A stretch of 8,705 nt of DNA, from positions 1 through 8,705 of the forward strand of contig JANXDV010000046.1 of assembly GCA_025058955.1 (NCBI GenBank), in the 5' to 3' direction. The notes beneath the pieces were generated by a model, which saw only the letters and a program-made list of their open reading frames with translations, was not told the origin of the DNA and did no database searches. Positions 1-6,198 of the stretch are shown here, one piece after another. The translations under genes were made by a program, and so were the position numbers. The stretch comes from Archaeoglobaceae archaeon (GTDB lineage: Archaea; Halobacteriota; Archaeoglobi; Archaeoglobales; Archaeoglobaceae). The first letter of the stretch is position 1, and each line of letters begins with the position of its first letter.

Positions 1-69
1 CAGGTCATAGGAAATTACTTTGAGGAGAGCAAAATTATAAGCTTTGCTAAGCTCTTGGAGGCTAAATGA
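1..69 (+). CDS. Amidase-signature / GatA-like protein, C-terminal end only (partial)
   Basis: The first frame is open from base 1 to a TGA at 67-69 and encodes 22 residues beginning QVIGNYFEES and ending LLEAK. The pattern 'Q-hydrophobic-IG-x-x-F-(D/E)-E' followed by a short amphipathic helix matches what I know of the last segment of amidase-signature enzymes, especially the A subunit of glutamyl-tRNA(Gln) amidotransferase (GatA), which releases ammonia from glutamine for tRNA transamidation. Only the extreme C-terminus is inside the window, so the catalytic Ser-Ser-Lys region cannot be checked and another amidase is possible. The next gene begins 1 bp after this stop and its ribosome site lies inside this reading frame, so the two are probably co-transcribed. 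Confidence 0.6.
   Translation, partial: QVIGNYFEESKIISFAKLLEAK
57..61 (+). promoter_or_regulatory. Ribosome binding site GGAGG that decides the hydrolase start
   Basis: GGAGG lies 9 nt before the ATG at 71. It falls inside the reading frame that would begin at the TTG at 44, so it supports ATG 71 as the true start and argues against the longer TTG form. Confidence 0.7.
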
Positions 70-70
70 A

Positions 71-814
71 ATGGAAAGAATTAGCTTTTTGATTGACAAT
101 AAAAGAATATCTGTTCTAAAAGGCTCTCGAGAACGAATATTCTACATCCACGGCTCTGGCGGAGATGCTGAGATCTGGAAGAATCAACTAATGGACTTAG
201 GAGGTTATGCAATAGACTTGCCAAACCATGGGAAGAGTGAAAATGCTGAAATACGCAGTGTAGATGACTACGCATACTTTGTCGCTGAAATAGTTAAGAA
301 AATTGCTGGAAAAGCAATAGTTGTAGGACACAGCCTTGGTGGAGCGGTTGCACAGAAAGTTTATCTGAATCACAAAGAGATCGTTGAAGCTCTTGTTCTC
401 GTTGGCACAGGAGCGAGGCTTAGAGTTCTTCCAAGCGTTCTTGAAGGTTTAAAGATAAAGGCTTCTGAAACCTCTAAAATCGTGGCTAATGTTGCTTTTC
501 ACAGAAAAGAATTTGTTGAACAATTTGCTAAGCTTTTTGAAGAGAGAGCAAAAATTTTGCTTGAAGATTTAATGCTTTGCGATGCTTTCGACATTCTCGA
601 AGACTATAAGGCGGGAAAGATAAGATTCGAAGTTCCAACAATTGCAATTGTTGGTGAACATGATCTTCTAACTCCTTTGAAATACTCAGAGTTCTTTGCA
701 AAATATGGAGCGGAATTGAGGGTTATTAAGAACGCTGGGCATATGGTAATGCTCGAAAATCCATTGGAGTTCAATGCAGAGCTGAAAAAATTCATTGACC
801 AACTAAAAAGGTAA
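71..814 (+). CDS. Alpha/beta hydrolase (esterase-like), 247 aa
   Basis: This is a complete single-domain alpha/beta hydrolase of normal length. Counting from ATG 71, the oxyanion-hole HGSGG is at 27-31, the nucleophile elbow GHSLGG has Ser88, the acid is probably Asp198 in GEHD, and the catalytic His is His224 in NAGH. A cap region rich in charged helices lies at about residues 125-185. The family hydrolyses esters, amides or C-C bonds, and nothing in the sequence fixes the substrate. There is no signal peptide or membrane segment, so it should be cytoplasmic. An in-frame TTG at 44 would add nine residues, but the GGAGG at 57-61 and the end of the preceding gene at 69 favour ATG 71. It probably shares a transcript with the upstream amidase-like gene. 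There is no obvious T-tract terminator after it, so read-through into the next operon is possible. Confidence 0.88.
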   Translation: MERISFLIDNKRISVLKGSRERIFYIHGSGGDAEIWKNQLMDLGGYAIDLPNHGKSENAEIRSVDDYAYFVAEIVKKIAGKAIVVGHSLGGAVAQKVYLNHKEIVEALVLVGTGARLRVLPSVLEGLKIKASETSKIVANVAFHRKEFVEQFAKLFEERAKILLEDLMLCDAFDILEDYKAGKIRFEVPTIAIVGEHDLLTPLKYSEFFAKYGAELRVIKNAGHMVMLENPLEFNAELKKFIDQLKR

Positions 815-830
815 AAATTGAAGCGGAAAG

Positions 831-838
831 TTTATTAA
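831..838 (+). promoter_or_regulatory. Archaeal TATA box for the flavoprotein/Fe-S/kinase operon
   Basis: TTTATTAA is preceded by the purine-rich, BRE-like CGGAAAG. Its centre is about 25 bp before the ATG at 860, and no Shine-Dalgarno lies in front of that ATG. This fits a leaderless or nearly leaderless transcript. It is inferred from spacing and composition only. Confidence 0.55.
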
Positions 839-859
839 TTAAACTTAAAAATAAAATCG

Positions 860-2194
860 ATGGACAAATTAATTGAGAGGCTTAAAGAGGAAAAAATAAC
901 CTTCTCAACTGAAAAAGAAGATTTAATAGCATATTGCAAAGATTTCAATCCTTTGCACCAACTTAAGCTTTTAAAAAAGATCTATCCCGCACTTCCAGAG
1001 ATCGTTGTTTTTCCAAAGAGTATCGAAGAGGTTTCGAAGGTTTTAAGAGTTGCAAATGAATTCAGAATCCCAGTATACGTTTTCGGCGGAGCAAGTGGAG
1101 TAATAGATTCTGCAACACCATATGAAAGAGGGATAGCTTTATCAACACTTGGATTGGACTGGTTTGAAATTGATGAAGAAAATAGACTCGTTAATGCTGG
1201 AGCGGGAGTTATTGGGGGAAGACTTGAAAAATTTTTGAATCATAAAGGCTTTAGCCTTCGACACATTCCACAAAGCCTTTTCTGCTCAACTGTTGGCGGA
1301 TGGGTTGCTACCGCTTCAAGTGGACAATTTTCAACTGGCTATGGTAACATAGAGGATCTCTTGGTCTCTTTAAAAGTTGTGCTTCCGAATGGGGAAATTT
1401 TGGAAGAGAGAAGAACTCCAAGAAGGGCGGGAATTGATTTGAAAAAGCTCTTCATTGGTAGCGAGGGTCTTTTTGGAATCATAGCGGAAGTCACTTTGAA
1501 GATCTTTGAACTTCCAAAAGAAGTCGTTAAGCTATCCTTTAAATATCCAAACCTTGATTCTGCTTTGGAAGATGCAAAGAAGTTTTTAAAGCTGAAACCC
1601 GCTTTAATGCGGATTTTCGATGATGAAGAGACGCTTAGATATTTCGACAGCGAAGCCTTTAGCCTGATCTTAATCTTTGAAGGCGAGAATGCGACAGAGA
1701 GGGCAAAGAAGGCTAAGGAAATAGCTTTAGGAGAAGAGGTTGAAGGTTATGCGGAAAAATGGTTGGAGAAAAGGTTTGATGTTTCAGAGATCTCAAAAAT
1801 TGGAATTCTTGGCTTTGTCTTTGACACGATCGAGGTTTCTTGCTTTTGGAGTTTCGCATCTAAGCTATATAAAGCGGTAATAGATGCAATTCGTAGCGTA
1901 GAAGGGACTGTAACCGCCTCAGCACACGCTTCACACTTCTATGAGAGTGGATTATGCTTCTACTTCACCTTTGCAGGCTTTCCAAGCGAGCCAGAGAGAT
2001 ACTACAAAGAAGTCTGGCAAAAAGCAATAAATGCTTCTCTGCAAAATGGTGGAAACATAACTCATCATCACGGAATTGGAAGGCTTAGAAAGGCTTGGCT
2101 TAAAGAAGAATTTGGAAGCTACTTCGAGCTTTTGAAGGAGCTAAAGTCAATCGTTGATAAGAACAATATAATGAACAGAGGTGTTTTTCCATGA
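860..2194 (+). CDS. FAD-linked oxidoreductase, alkyl-DHAP synthase-like (AGPS/GlcD superfamily), 444 aa
   Basis: This is a flavoprotein of the vanillyl-alcohol-oxidase/PCMH fold. The N-terminal FAD domain starts around PEIVVFPKSIEEV (46-58) and includes FGGASG (75-80), GGWVATASSGQ (146-156) and IGSEGLFGI (199-207). The C-terminal cap contains the AGPS-like stretch with His402-404 (HHHGIGRLRKAWL) and ends in the family's usual tail, DKNNIMNRG. By recollection, human alkyl-dihydroxyacetone-phosphate synthase has a nearly identical HHHGVGKLRKQWL. Archaea make their ether bonds with a different enzyme, so I infer an FAD dehydrogenase of a small hydroxy acid or polyol phosphate rather than ether synthesis. 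The gene overlaps the Fe-S gene by an ATGA junction, as in GlcD-GlcF pairs, which suggests its FADH2 passes electrons to that protein. No signal peptide or membrane helix is visible. A. fulgidus, as I recall, has the same gene order. Confidence 0.85.
   Translation: MDKLIERLKEEKITFSTEKEDLIAYCKDFNPLHQLKLLKKIYPALPEIVVFPKSIEEVSKVLRVANEFRIPVYVFGGASGVIDSATPYERGIALSTLGLDWFEIDEENRLVNAGAGVIGGRLEKFLNHKGFSLRHIPQSLFCSTVGGWVATASSGQFSTGYGNIEDLLVSLKVVLPNGEILEERRTPRRAGIDLKKLFIGSEGLFGIIAEVTLKIFELPKEVVKLSFKYPNLDSALEDAKKFLKLKPALMRIFDDEETLRYFDSEAFSLILIFEGENATERAKKAKEIALGEEVEGYAEKWLEKRFDVSEISKIGILGFVFDTIEVSCFWSFASKLYKAVIDAIRSVEGTVTASAHASHFYESGLCFYFTFAGFPSEPERYYKEVWQKAINASLQNGGNITHHHGIGRLRKAWLKEEFGSYFELLKELKSIVDKNNIMNRGVFP
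2178..2183 (+). promoter_or_regulatory. Ribosome binding site GAGGTG for the Fe-S protein
   Basis: GAGGTG lies 7 nt before ATG 2191, within the end of the flavoprotein gene. It is typical of an internal operon gene. Confidence 0.65.
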
Positions 2195-3162
2195 ATCCAA
2201 GATTTTTAATGCGAATTTTTGAGAGAACTGATCTGAAAACGAAGCTTAGACTTGCAAAGGTTATTACAAAGCTTGGAAGTGGAGATGAGTTGGTGAAGTG
2301 CATGCTTTGTCCAAACATGTGCGTCTTTTCTTGCCCAGTTTTCGATGCAGAAAGACGTTTAACAGTCTCACCATCTGTAAAATCGAGAATTGCTTATTTC
2401 GATGGAGAAGAAGCAGTATATCACTGCTTGCCTTGTGATGCATGCAAAGAGAACTGCAAAATGGAGATCAGCGTAAACGAAAATCTTAGAAGGTTTAGAA
2501 ATGGAAAATATGCTGAAAAAATTGATGCTTGGCTATCAAAAATTCCAAGAAATTTTGAGGAAAAAGAGGGCAAAATTCTATACTTTCCTGGCTGTAGAAC
2601 TTTTGAAGCGGATCTCTTCAAGCCAACATGTGAATACTTGGAAAAGATTGGCATCGATTTTGCAGTCTCAAATCTAATTTGCTGTGGAATGCCATACTAC
2701 GAAATAGGGGATAAAAGAGCTAAGGAGCATTTCTCAAAGCTAAAAAAGATCGCTTCAAAATACGATGGCGTGATAAGCAATTGTCCACACTGTGTTCTTG
2801 TTATGAGAGATCTTGGAATTAAAGCGGAGCATTTGATCAAATTCTTACAGCCCAAGAAGATCGGAGGAATTATTTCGTATCATGATCCATGCATAATGGC
2901 GAGAAAGCTTAATTTGGTTGAAGAGCCAAGGAAATTCCTCAACGCATGTGGATTTGAAATTCTTGAGCCTGCTTTTACAGGAAGGCAAACTTCCTGCTGT
3001 GGTTATGGTGGAGTCTACAGAATTCTTTATCCTGAAAATGCTGAAATTGTTGCTGAAAGAAGGCGAAAGCAGTTTGAAGCGGAAATAATAACCGCATGTC
3101 CAGCGTGCAAAATCGCTTTAAAAGGAAAAGATCTCGTAGAATTACTTTTAGAGGTGGTCTGA
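2191..3162 (+). CDS. Fe-S oxidoreductase with two CCG domains (GlcF/HdrD/GlpC type), 323 aa
   Basis: An electron-transfer subunit. The N-terminal ferredoxin-like part has two 4Cys motifs: Cys37, 40, 44 and 48, and Cys79, 82, 85 and 89. Two CCG (DUF224) domains follow. The first has Cys135, CCG at 164-166 and CxxC at 198-201. The second has Cys234 (DPC), CCG at 269-271 and CxxC at 303-306. This layout is known from GlcF, GlpC, LldE-type proteins and heterodisulfide reductase HdrB/HdrD. The first 4Cys motif is CX2CX3CX3CP, one residue longer than the usual CX2CX2CX3CP. The protein has no membrane helix, so any link to quinone would be peripheral. It overlaps the flavoprotein by ATGA and the kinase by 1 nt, so the three are almost certainly translated together. 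I infer that it takes electrons from the flavoprotein; the final acceptor is unknown. Confidence 0.88.
   Translation: MNPRFLMRIFERTDLKTKLRLAKVITKLGSGDELVKCMLCPNMCVFSCPVFDAERRLTVSPSVKSRIAYFDGEEAVYHCLPCDACKENCKMEISVNENLRRFRNGKYAEKIDAWLSKIPRNFEEKEGKILYFPGCRTFEADLFKPTCEYLEKIGIDFAVSNLICCGMPYYEIGDKRAKEHFSKLKKIASKYDGVISNCPHCVLVMRDLGIKAEHLIKFLQPKKIGGIISYHDPCIMARKLNLVEEPRKFLNACGFEILEPAFTGRQTSCCGYGGVYRILYPENAEIVAERRRKQFEAEIITACPACKIALKGKDLVELLLEVV
3151..3156 (+). promoter_or_regulatory. Ribosome binding site GAGGTG that decides the kinase start
   Basis: GAGGTG is 5 nt before ATG 3162. That ATG is directly followed by the FGGY N-terminal beta strand IAVIDAGTTS, so the in-frame upstream ATG at 3096, inside the Fe-S gene, is not the start. 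Confidence 0.75.
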
Positions 3163-4628
3163 TGATCGCAGTAATCGATGCTGGAACTACGAGCATTAAA
3201 TTGGCTGTTTACGACGAGAAGCTTGTTGAGATCAGAAGAGAACCAATATTAAAGCATTGTCCATATCCCGGATGGGTTGAAATAGACGTTGAGGATCTTG
3301 CGAAGAAGGCAAAAGAGATGGCGGATTATGCTATCGATAAATACAGAGTTGAAGCTATAGCAATAACGAATCAGAGAACTACAGTTGTTTTGTGGGATGA
3401 AAAAACGAAAAAGGCTCTTTTTCCAGCAATTGGATGGCAAGATGCAAGAGCTTTGGAAGTTGCGGTTAGATTGAACAAAAATGTTAGGATAAGAATTGGA
3501 AAAGTCTTTGGTAAGCTCGTTCAGAATTGGACAAAAGTTTTTCCTTCAATAAAAAAGAAGGACGCTGTGAAGTGGCTTATGGCGGTAGCGGATTTTTCAT
3601 TCAATCCTACGCATTCAAGTGTAAAGCTTCGTTGGCTTCTTGATCAAGTAAAGGAGCCCGAAAAATACGAGCTTAAAGCGGGCACGATAGACAGTTGGCT
3701 GATCTACAATCTCACAGGAGAACACTTGACAGACTATTCCAATGCGGGAGCTACCGCTTTGTTTGATCCGTTCAAATTTAAATGGAGTGAAACGATCATG
3801 GAGATCGCAGAGATTGATGAGAGTCTATTGCCAAATGTTGTTGAAAGCGACCAGATCTTTGGAGAATACAGAAAAGTTCCGATCACAGGAGTAATAGCGG
3901 ATCAATCCGCTTCGCTCTATTCCTTAGGATGCTGGGAAAGGGGAGAGCTGAAAGTCACTAATGGCACTGGAAGCTTTGTAGATCTGAACGTTGGTGAAAA
4001 CGCTGAAGTTTTCCCAAAGCTTTTGCCACTCGTGGCTTGGAAATTGAAGGGAGAAAGAAGGTTTATGCTCGAAGGTCTGCTTTACTACAGCGGTTCCGCT
4101 GTCGAGCTTTTTAAAGAGCTTGGAATCATTAATGACGTTAAAAAGACTTCTGAACTCGCATTTTCATCGAAGAACGATCTATACTTAGTTCCATCCTTCG
4201 TTGGTCTTGGAACTCCACACTACAAATCTATTCCTGGACTCCTCTGCGGGATCACAAATGCGATGCGTAGGGAAGATCTGGTGAGAGCTCTTCTTGAGTC
4301 AATAGCCTTCAGAATTGCTGAGATCGTTGAGCTAATGCGGAAAGTTGAGAAGATCAGCCATATAAGGTGCGATGGAGAAATGAGTTCCAACGATTTTCTG
4401 CTTCAATGCATCGCAAACGTTACAAGGCTAAAAGTTAAGAGAAGTGCAGATCTATCCGGCTCTCTTTTTGGAGCTTATCTAATCGCAGGAAGAGCTCTTG
4501 GAAAGTGGAAGAGGGTTTGTGCAGAAATTGTAGATGAATTTGAGCCAAAAGAGGATCTGAGTGGAAAATTCGAGAAATGGAAGAAGTTGATAAGTATATC
4601 GGATAGAGTGGCTTCAAAGCTCAGATAA
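3162..4628 (+). CDS. FGGY-family carbohydrate kinase, glycerol-kinase-like, 488 aa
   Basis: An ATP-dependent polyol or sugar kinase. The N-terminal phosphate loop is DAGTTS (6-11). GlpK-type landmarks follow: PGWVE (36-40), ITNQR (68-72), GTIDSWLI (174-181), the catalytic Asp247 in ADQSASL, the nucleotide-binding NGTGSF (267-272), VPSFVGLGTPHY (343-354) and CDGEMSSNDFLLQ (403-415). The length is normal for the family. Aligned by eye with E. coli GlpK (from memory), Arg83, Trp103, Asp245 and Gln246 correspond to Arg72, Trp92, Asp247 and Gln248. The glycerol-contacting Glu84 and Tyr135 appear as Thr73 and Thr150, and the region 105-148 is unlike GlpK. I therefore call it glycerol-kinase-like with an uncertain substrate. 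Its position after the flavoprotein and Fe-S genes suggests that it makes the phosphorylated substrate the flavoenzyme oxidises. The start at 3162 is set by GAGGTG and the TGATG junction. Confidence 0.85.
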   Translation: MIAVIDAGTTSIKLAVYDEKLVEIRREPILKHCPYPGWVEIDVEDLAKKAKEMADYAIDKYRVEAIAITNQRTTVVLWDEKTKKALFPAIGWQDARALEVAVRLNKNVRIRIGKVFGKLVQNWTKVFPSIKKKDAVKWLMAVADFSFNPTHSSVKLRWLLDQVKEPEKYELKAGTIDSWLIYNLTGEHLTDYSNAGATALFDPFKFKWSETIMEIAEIDESLLPNVVESDQIFGEYRKVPITGVIADQSASLYSLGCWERGELKVTNGTGSFVDLNVGENAEVFPKLLPLVAWKLKGERRFMLEGLLYYSGSAVELFKELGIINDVKKTSELAFSSKNDLYLVPSFVGLGTPHYKSIPGLLCGITNAMRREDLVRALLESIAFRIAEIVELMRKVEKISHIRCDGEMSSNDFLLQCIANVTRLKVKRSADLSGSLFGAYLIAGRALGKWKRVCAEIVDEFEPKEDLSGKFEKWKKLISISDRVASKLR

Positions 4629-4630
4629 AA

Positions 4631-5881
4631 TTAGCTTCTGACTTCGTAGACTTTTTTCATCCTTCCAAGCTCAACCACGTTCTCAAGATCTCCACGCCTG
4701 ATCACTCTGAAAGCATGCTCGATCACTTTCTTGTAAAACTCACAGTATGGGCTCTTGCTAAATAGGGAGCCTTTTTCAGCGTAAACTTCCGCAGGACATG
4801 GGCTTCCGCAGATGTTCCTGTAAACGCAATCCTTGCACTCCTCAATCTTTTCAACAAACCTAACTCTAATCGCCCCCAAGCTTTCCCTTAGCTTCACTGG
4901 ATCCTCAAGCACTTCAAGCGGGATCTTGAAATTTTCTATTCCAACAAATTCGCTACAAGGGAAGATCCCATCTGGAGTCAATGCGAAAAATCTCCTTCCA
5001 CCACCACAAGGCGATATATCGCACTGGAGAATTCTTGAATAAGGTGCAACGATGCCGAGCATGATGTTTGCAAAGTCTCCAATCACAATTCTCCTACCAT
5101 TCTTTGTATGCCAAATCGCTCTCTCAACCGCCTTTATAAACTCATTTACCGCTTTATCCTGATCTTCCCTAAGCTCTCTTCCTCCCTCACTTGTTCCCCT
5201 GACTGGGTTCATCAGAACAACTCTAACTTTACCAGCGAGAAGATCGATTAGCTCGCTTAACTGGGAGCAATTGAACTTCGTGATCGTTGTTATTATATTG
5301 AACCTCCTATAACCATTGAAGTAATCTATAACCTCAATCACCTTATCGAAATGTCCTTCACCCCTAAGAAAGTCTTCCACTTCTCTTACTGGAGAATCAA
5401 ATGAGACCCCAACGTTAACTTTTCTCCTCTTCAAAAATTCCACATCCTCTTCAGTGAGCAAAAAGCCGTTTGTCTGAATGCCAAAGCTGAGATCGATGTG
5501 ATCTTCGATCAATTCAAAGATCTCCTCCTTCATCAAAAGCGGTTCCGCTCCATGGAAAATGATATTCTTAACACCAATTTTGGCAAAGGTCTGAAGATAT
5601 GACTCCAGATCTCTCTTTGCCATTCTTTTTCCTCTCTTTCTAACTTTCTCTGGGATGTAGCAGTAAGGGCAGTTTGCATTGCATCTCTCAGTTGGGTTAA
5701 CGTAAACGGTGTTAAAATCGACCTCAAAGCGATATCTTTCCATTTTCTTTCTAAGCTCCTCATTCAAACTCTCATGCAGTTTTAAAATCTCCTCTGGTAT
5801 CTCAGATTCGTAGATGCTCCAGAAATTGGTCTCTGGATCGATTGCCAAATCGAAGTCGTCGATTTTAACCTTGCAAAGCAT
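4631..5881 (-). CDS. Radical SAM/SPASM peptide-modifying enzyme (putative RiPP maturase), 416 aa
   Basis: The radical SAM core carries the cluster motif CX3CX2C at Cys67, 71 and 74 (CNANCPYC). A GGEP-like HGAEP lies at 110-114, IQTNG at 135-139 and VSFDSP at 159-164. The C-terminal SPASM domain appears complete. It has Cys287 and Cys292, a DGIFPC segment with Cys309, then CX2CX5CX3C at Cys349, 352, 358 and 362, and a last Cys380, which is enough for two auxiliary 4Fe-4S clusters. SPASM enzymes of this type usually modify ribosomal peptides (thioether, C-C or other crosslinks, Tyr chemistry) or, less often, act as sulfatase-type maturases. About 58 residues precede the core and may bind the peptide. 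A 26-residue ORF lies 17 nt upstream on the same strand, making a peptide-maturase pair likely. I recall an NCBI pair called CbpA/CbpB of this design, but membership is unverified. The 3' end faces the kinase with only 2 bp between stops. Confidence 0.88.
   Translation of the reverse strand: MLCKVKIDDFDLAIDPETNFWSIYESEIPEEILKLHESLNEELRKKMERYRFEVDFNTVYVNPTERCNANCPYCYIPEKVRKRGKRMAKRDLESYLQTFAKIGVKNIIFHGAEPLLMKEEIFELIEDHIDLSFGIQTNGFLLTEEDVEFLKRRKVNVGVSFDSPVREVEDFLRGEGHFDKVIEVIDYFNGYRRFNIITTITKFNCSQLSELIDLLAGKVRVVLMNPVRGTSEGGRELREDQDKAVNEFIKAVERAIWHTKNGRRIVIGDFANIMLGIVAPYSRILQCDISPCGGGRRFFALTPDGIFPCSEFVGIENFKIPLEVLEDPVKLRESLGAIRVRFVEKIEECKDCVYRNICGSPCPAEVYAEKGSLFSKSPYCEFYKKVIEHAFRVIRRGDLENVVELGRMKKVYEVRS
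4652..4657 (+). terminator. Possible T-tract terminator for the kinase operon
   Basis: A run of six T on the + strand begins about 23 nt after the kinase stop, inside the 3' end of the convergent radical SAM gene. Archaeal termination often uses such U-rich stretches. No convincing hairpin precedes it. Confidence 0.3.
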
Positions 5882-5886
5882 AAAAA

Positions 5887-5892
5887 CACCTC
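5887..5892 (-). promoter_or_regulatory. Ribosome binding site GAGGTG for the radical SAM gene
   Basis: On the minus strand GAGGTG stands 5 nt before the ATG at 5881. It fixes the start and shows that the enzyme is translated as an internal gene of a transcript that begins upstream, at the small peptide. Confidence 0.7.
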
Positions 5893-5898
5893 AAAAAA

Positions 5899-5979
5899 TT
5901 AAAATGGAGAATCTTCGCTCATCACGTAATGCGTCAACCCTCCTCCGATTTCGCACTCAAACTGGAACGCAACCGCCAT
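5899..5979 (-). CDS. Candidate RiPP precursor peptide, 26 aa, substrate of the adjacent radical SAM enzyme
   Basis: This small ORF runs from ATG at 5979 to TAA at 5899 and encodes 26 residues. It begins MAVAFQFECE, continues IGGGLTHYVM and ends SEDSPF. It contains one Cys (Cys9), three consecutive Gly (12-14), His17, Tyr18 and Met20, and an acidic tail. Three facts support a real gene. A clear TATA box is centred 25 bp upstream, so the transcript would begin at this ATG. The ORF ends 17 nt before the radical SAM start. The downstream enzyme has its own ribosome site, while this ORF has none, as expected for a leaderless first gene. The likely role is a substrate peptide whose Cys, Gly, His or Tyr is modified. 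It is much shorter than most precursors and has no obvious long leader. I have a vague memory of a GL(S/T)HY motif in the CbpA peptide family; this must be checked. A chance ORF cannot be excluded. Confidence 0.68.
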   Translation of the reverse strand: MAVAFQFECEIGGGLTHYVMSEDSPF

Positions 5980-5999
5980 GTTTTTTCTTCAACAAGCGG

Positions 6000-6007
6000 A
6001 TATATAA
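6000..6007 (-). promoter_or_regulatory. TATA box of the peptide/radical SAM operon
   Basis: On the minus strand the sequence reads GAAAAGC followed by TTATATAT. This is the best TATA match in the window, with a purine-rich BRE-like lead. Its centre is 25 bp from the ATG at 5979, which predicts a leaderless mRNA. Confidence 0.65.
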
Positions 6008-6017
6008 GCTTTTCTGA

Positions 6018-6037
6018 TTGATTTGACTTGAAATCAA
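6018..6037. promoter_or_regulatory. Perfect 7-bp inverted repeat upstream of the peptide operon, possible operator
   Basis: TTGATTT (6018-6024) and AAATCAA (6031-6037) are exact reverse complements separated by 6 bp. The repeat lies about 10 bp upstream of the TATA box, where an archaeal activator or HTH dimer could bind. The AT-rich context makes a chance occurrence possible. Confidence 0.35.
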
Positions 6038-6162
6038 GCTAATTTTAATTTTAGAAAGAAACGGGAAATAGATTTTTGACTAAAATTTTTACTATTATCT
6101 ACAAAAATGAAGCAAAAAAGGCTTTGAAGTTTGTTTTTTGAGAGAAAAGTTATTATTTTTGA

Positions 6163-6180
6163 GCAAAAACTTACTTTTGC
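6163..6180 (-). terminator. Possible terminator of the DUF2117-like gene
   Basis: GCAAAA (6163-6168) and TTTTGC (6175-6180) form a weak 6-bp hairpin whose minus-strand copy contains a run of five T, about 19 nt after the stop codon at 6199. Further minus-strand T runs are present at 6103-6107 and 6114-6119. Together they look like an archaeal U-rich termination zone. Confidence 0.35.
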
Positions 6181-6198
6181 CTTATAACAAGCTTTTCA

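Larger units (their letters stand above)
5980..6198. other. AT-rich intergenic spacer
   Basis: This is the longest gene-free stretch (219 bp). It holds the promoter and inverted repeat of the peptide operon at its left end and probable T-rich termination sequence for the DUF2117-like gene at its right end. The middle is strongly A/T-rich. I see no tRNA, CRISPR repeat or further ORF of more than a few codons in it. Confidence 0.7.

Noticed and set aside
44..70. TTG start giving a nine-residue longer hydrolase
   Set aside because: It overlaps the end of the upstream gene and would place the GGAGG ribosome site inside the coding region. ATG 71 follows that site at normal spacing.
3096..3161. 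Upstream ATG extending the kinase by 22 residues
   Set aside because: The extension is a basic out-of-frame reading of the Fe-S gene. The FGGY fold begins exactly at ATG 3162 behind GAGGTG.
4833..5042. Plus-strand 69-codon ORF inside the radical SAM gene
   Set aside because: Antisense shadow of the SPASM region. The coding evidence is clearly on the minus strand.
5814..6017. Plus-strand 67-codon ORF across the start of the radical SAM gene
   Set aside because: It is antisense to the radical SAM start, the small peptide and their promoter, has no recognisable domain, and lacks its own promoter.
6107..6127. Second tiny ORF (MKQKRL) in the spacer
   Set aside because: Only six codons in an A-rich run, with no promoter or ribosome site. 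Not credible as another peptide.
5980..6198. Structured RNA or riboswitch in the spacer
   Set aside because: The stretch is almost entirely A/T with no stable long helices, and the predicted transcript of the peptide operon has no 5' leader that could hold a riboswitch.
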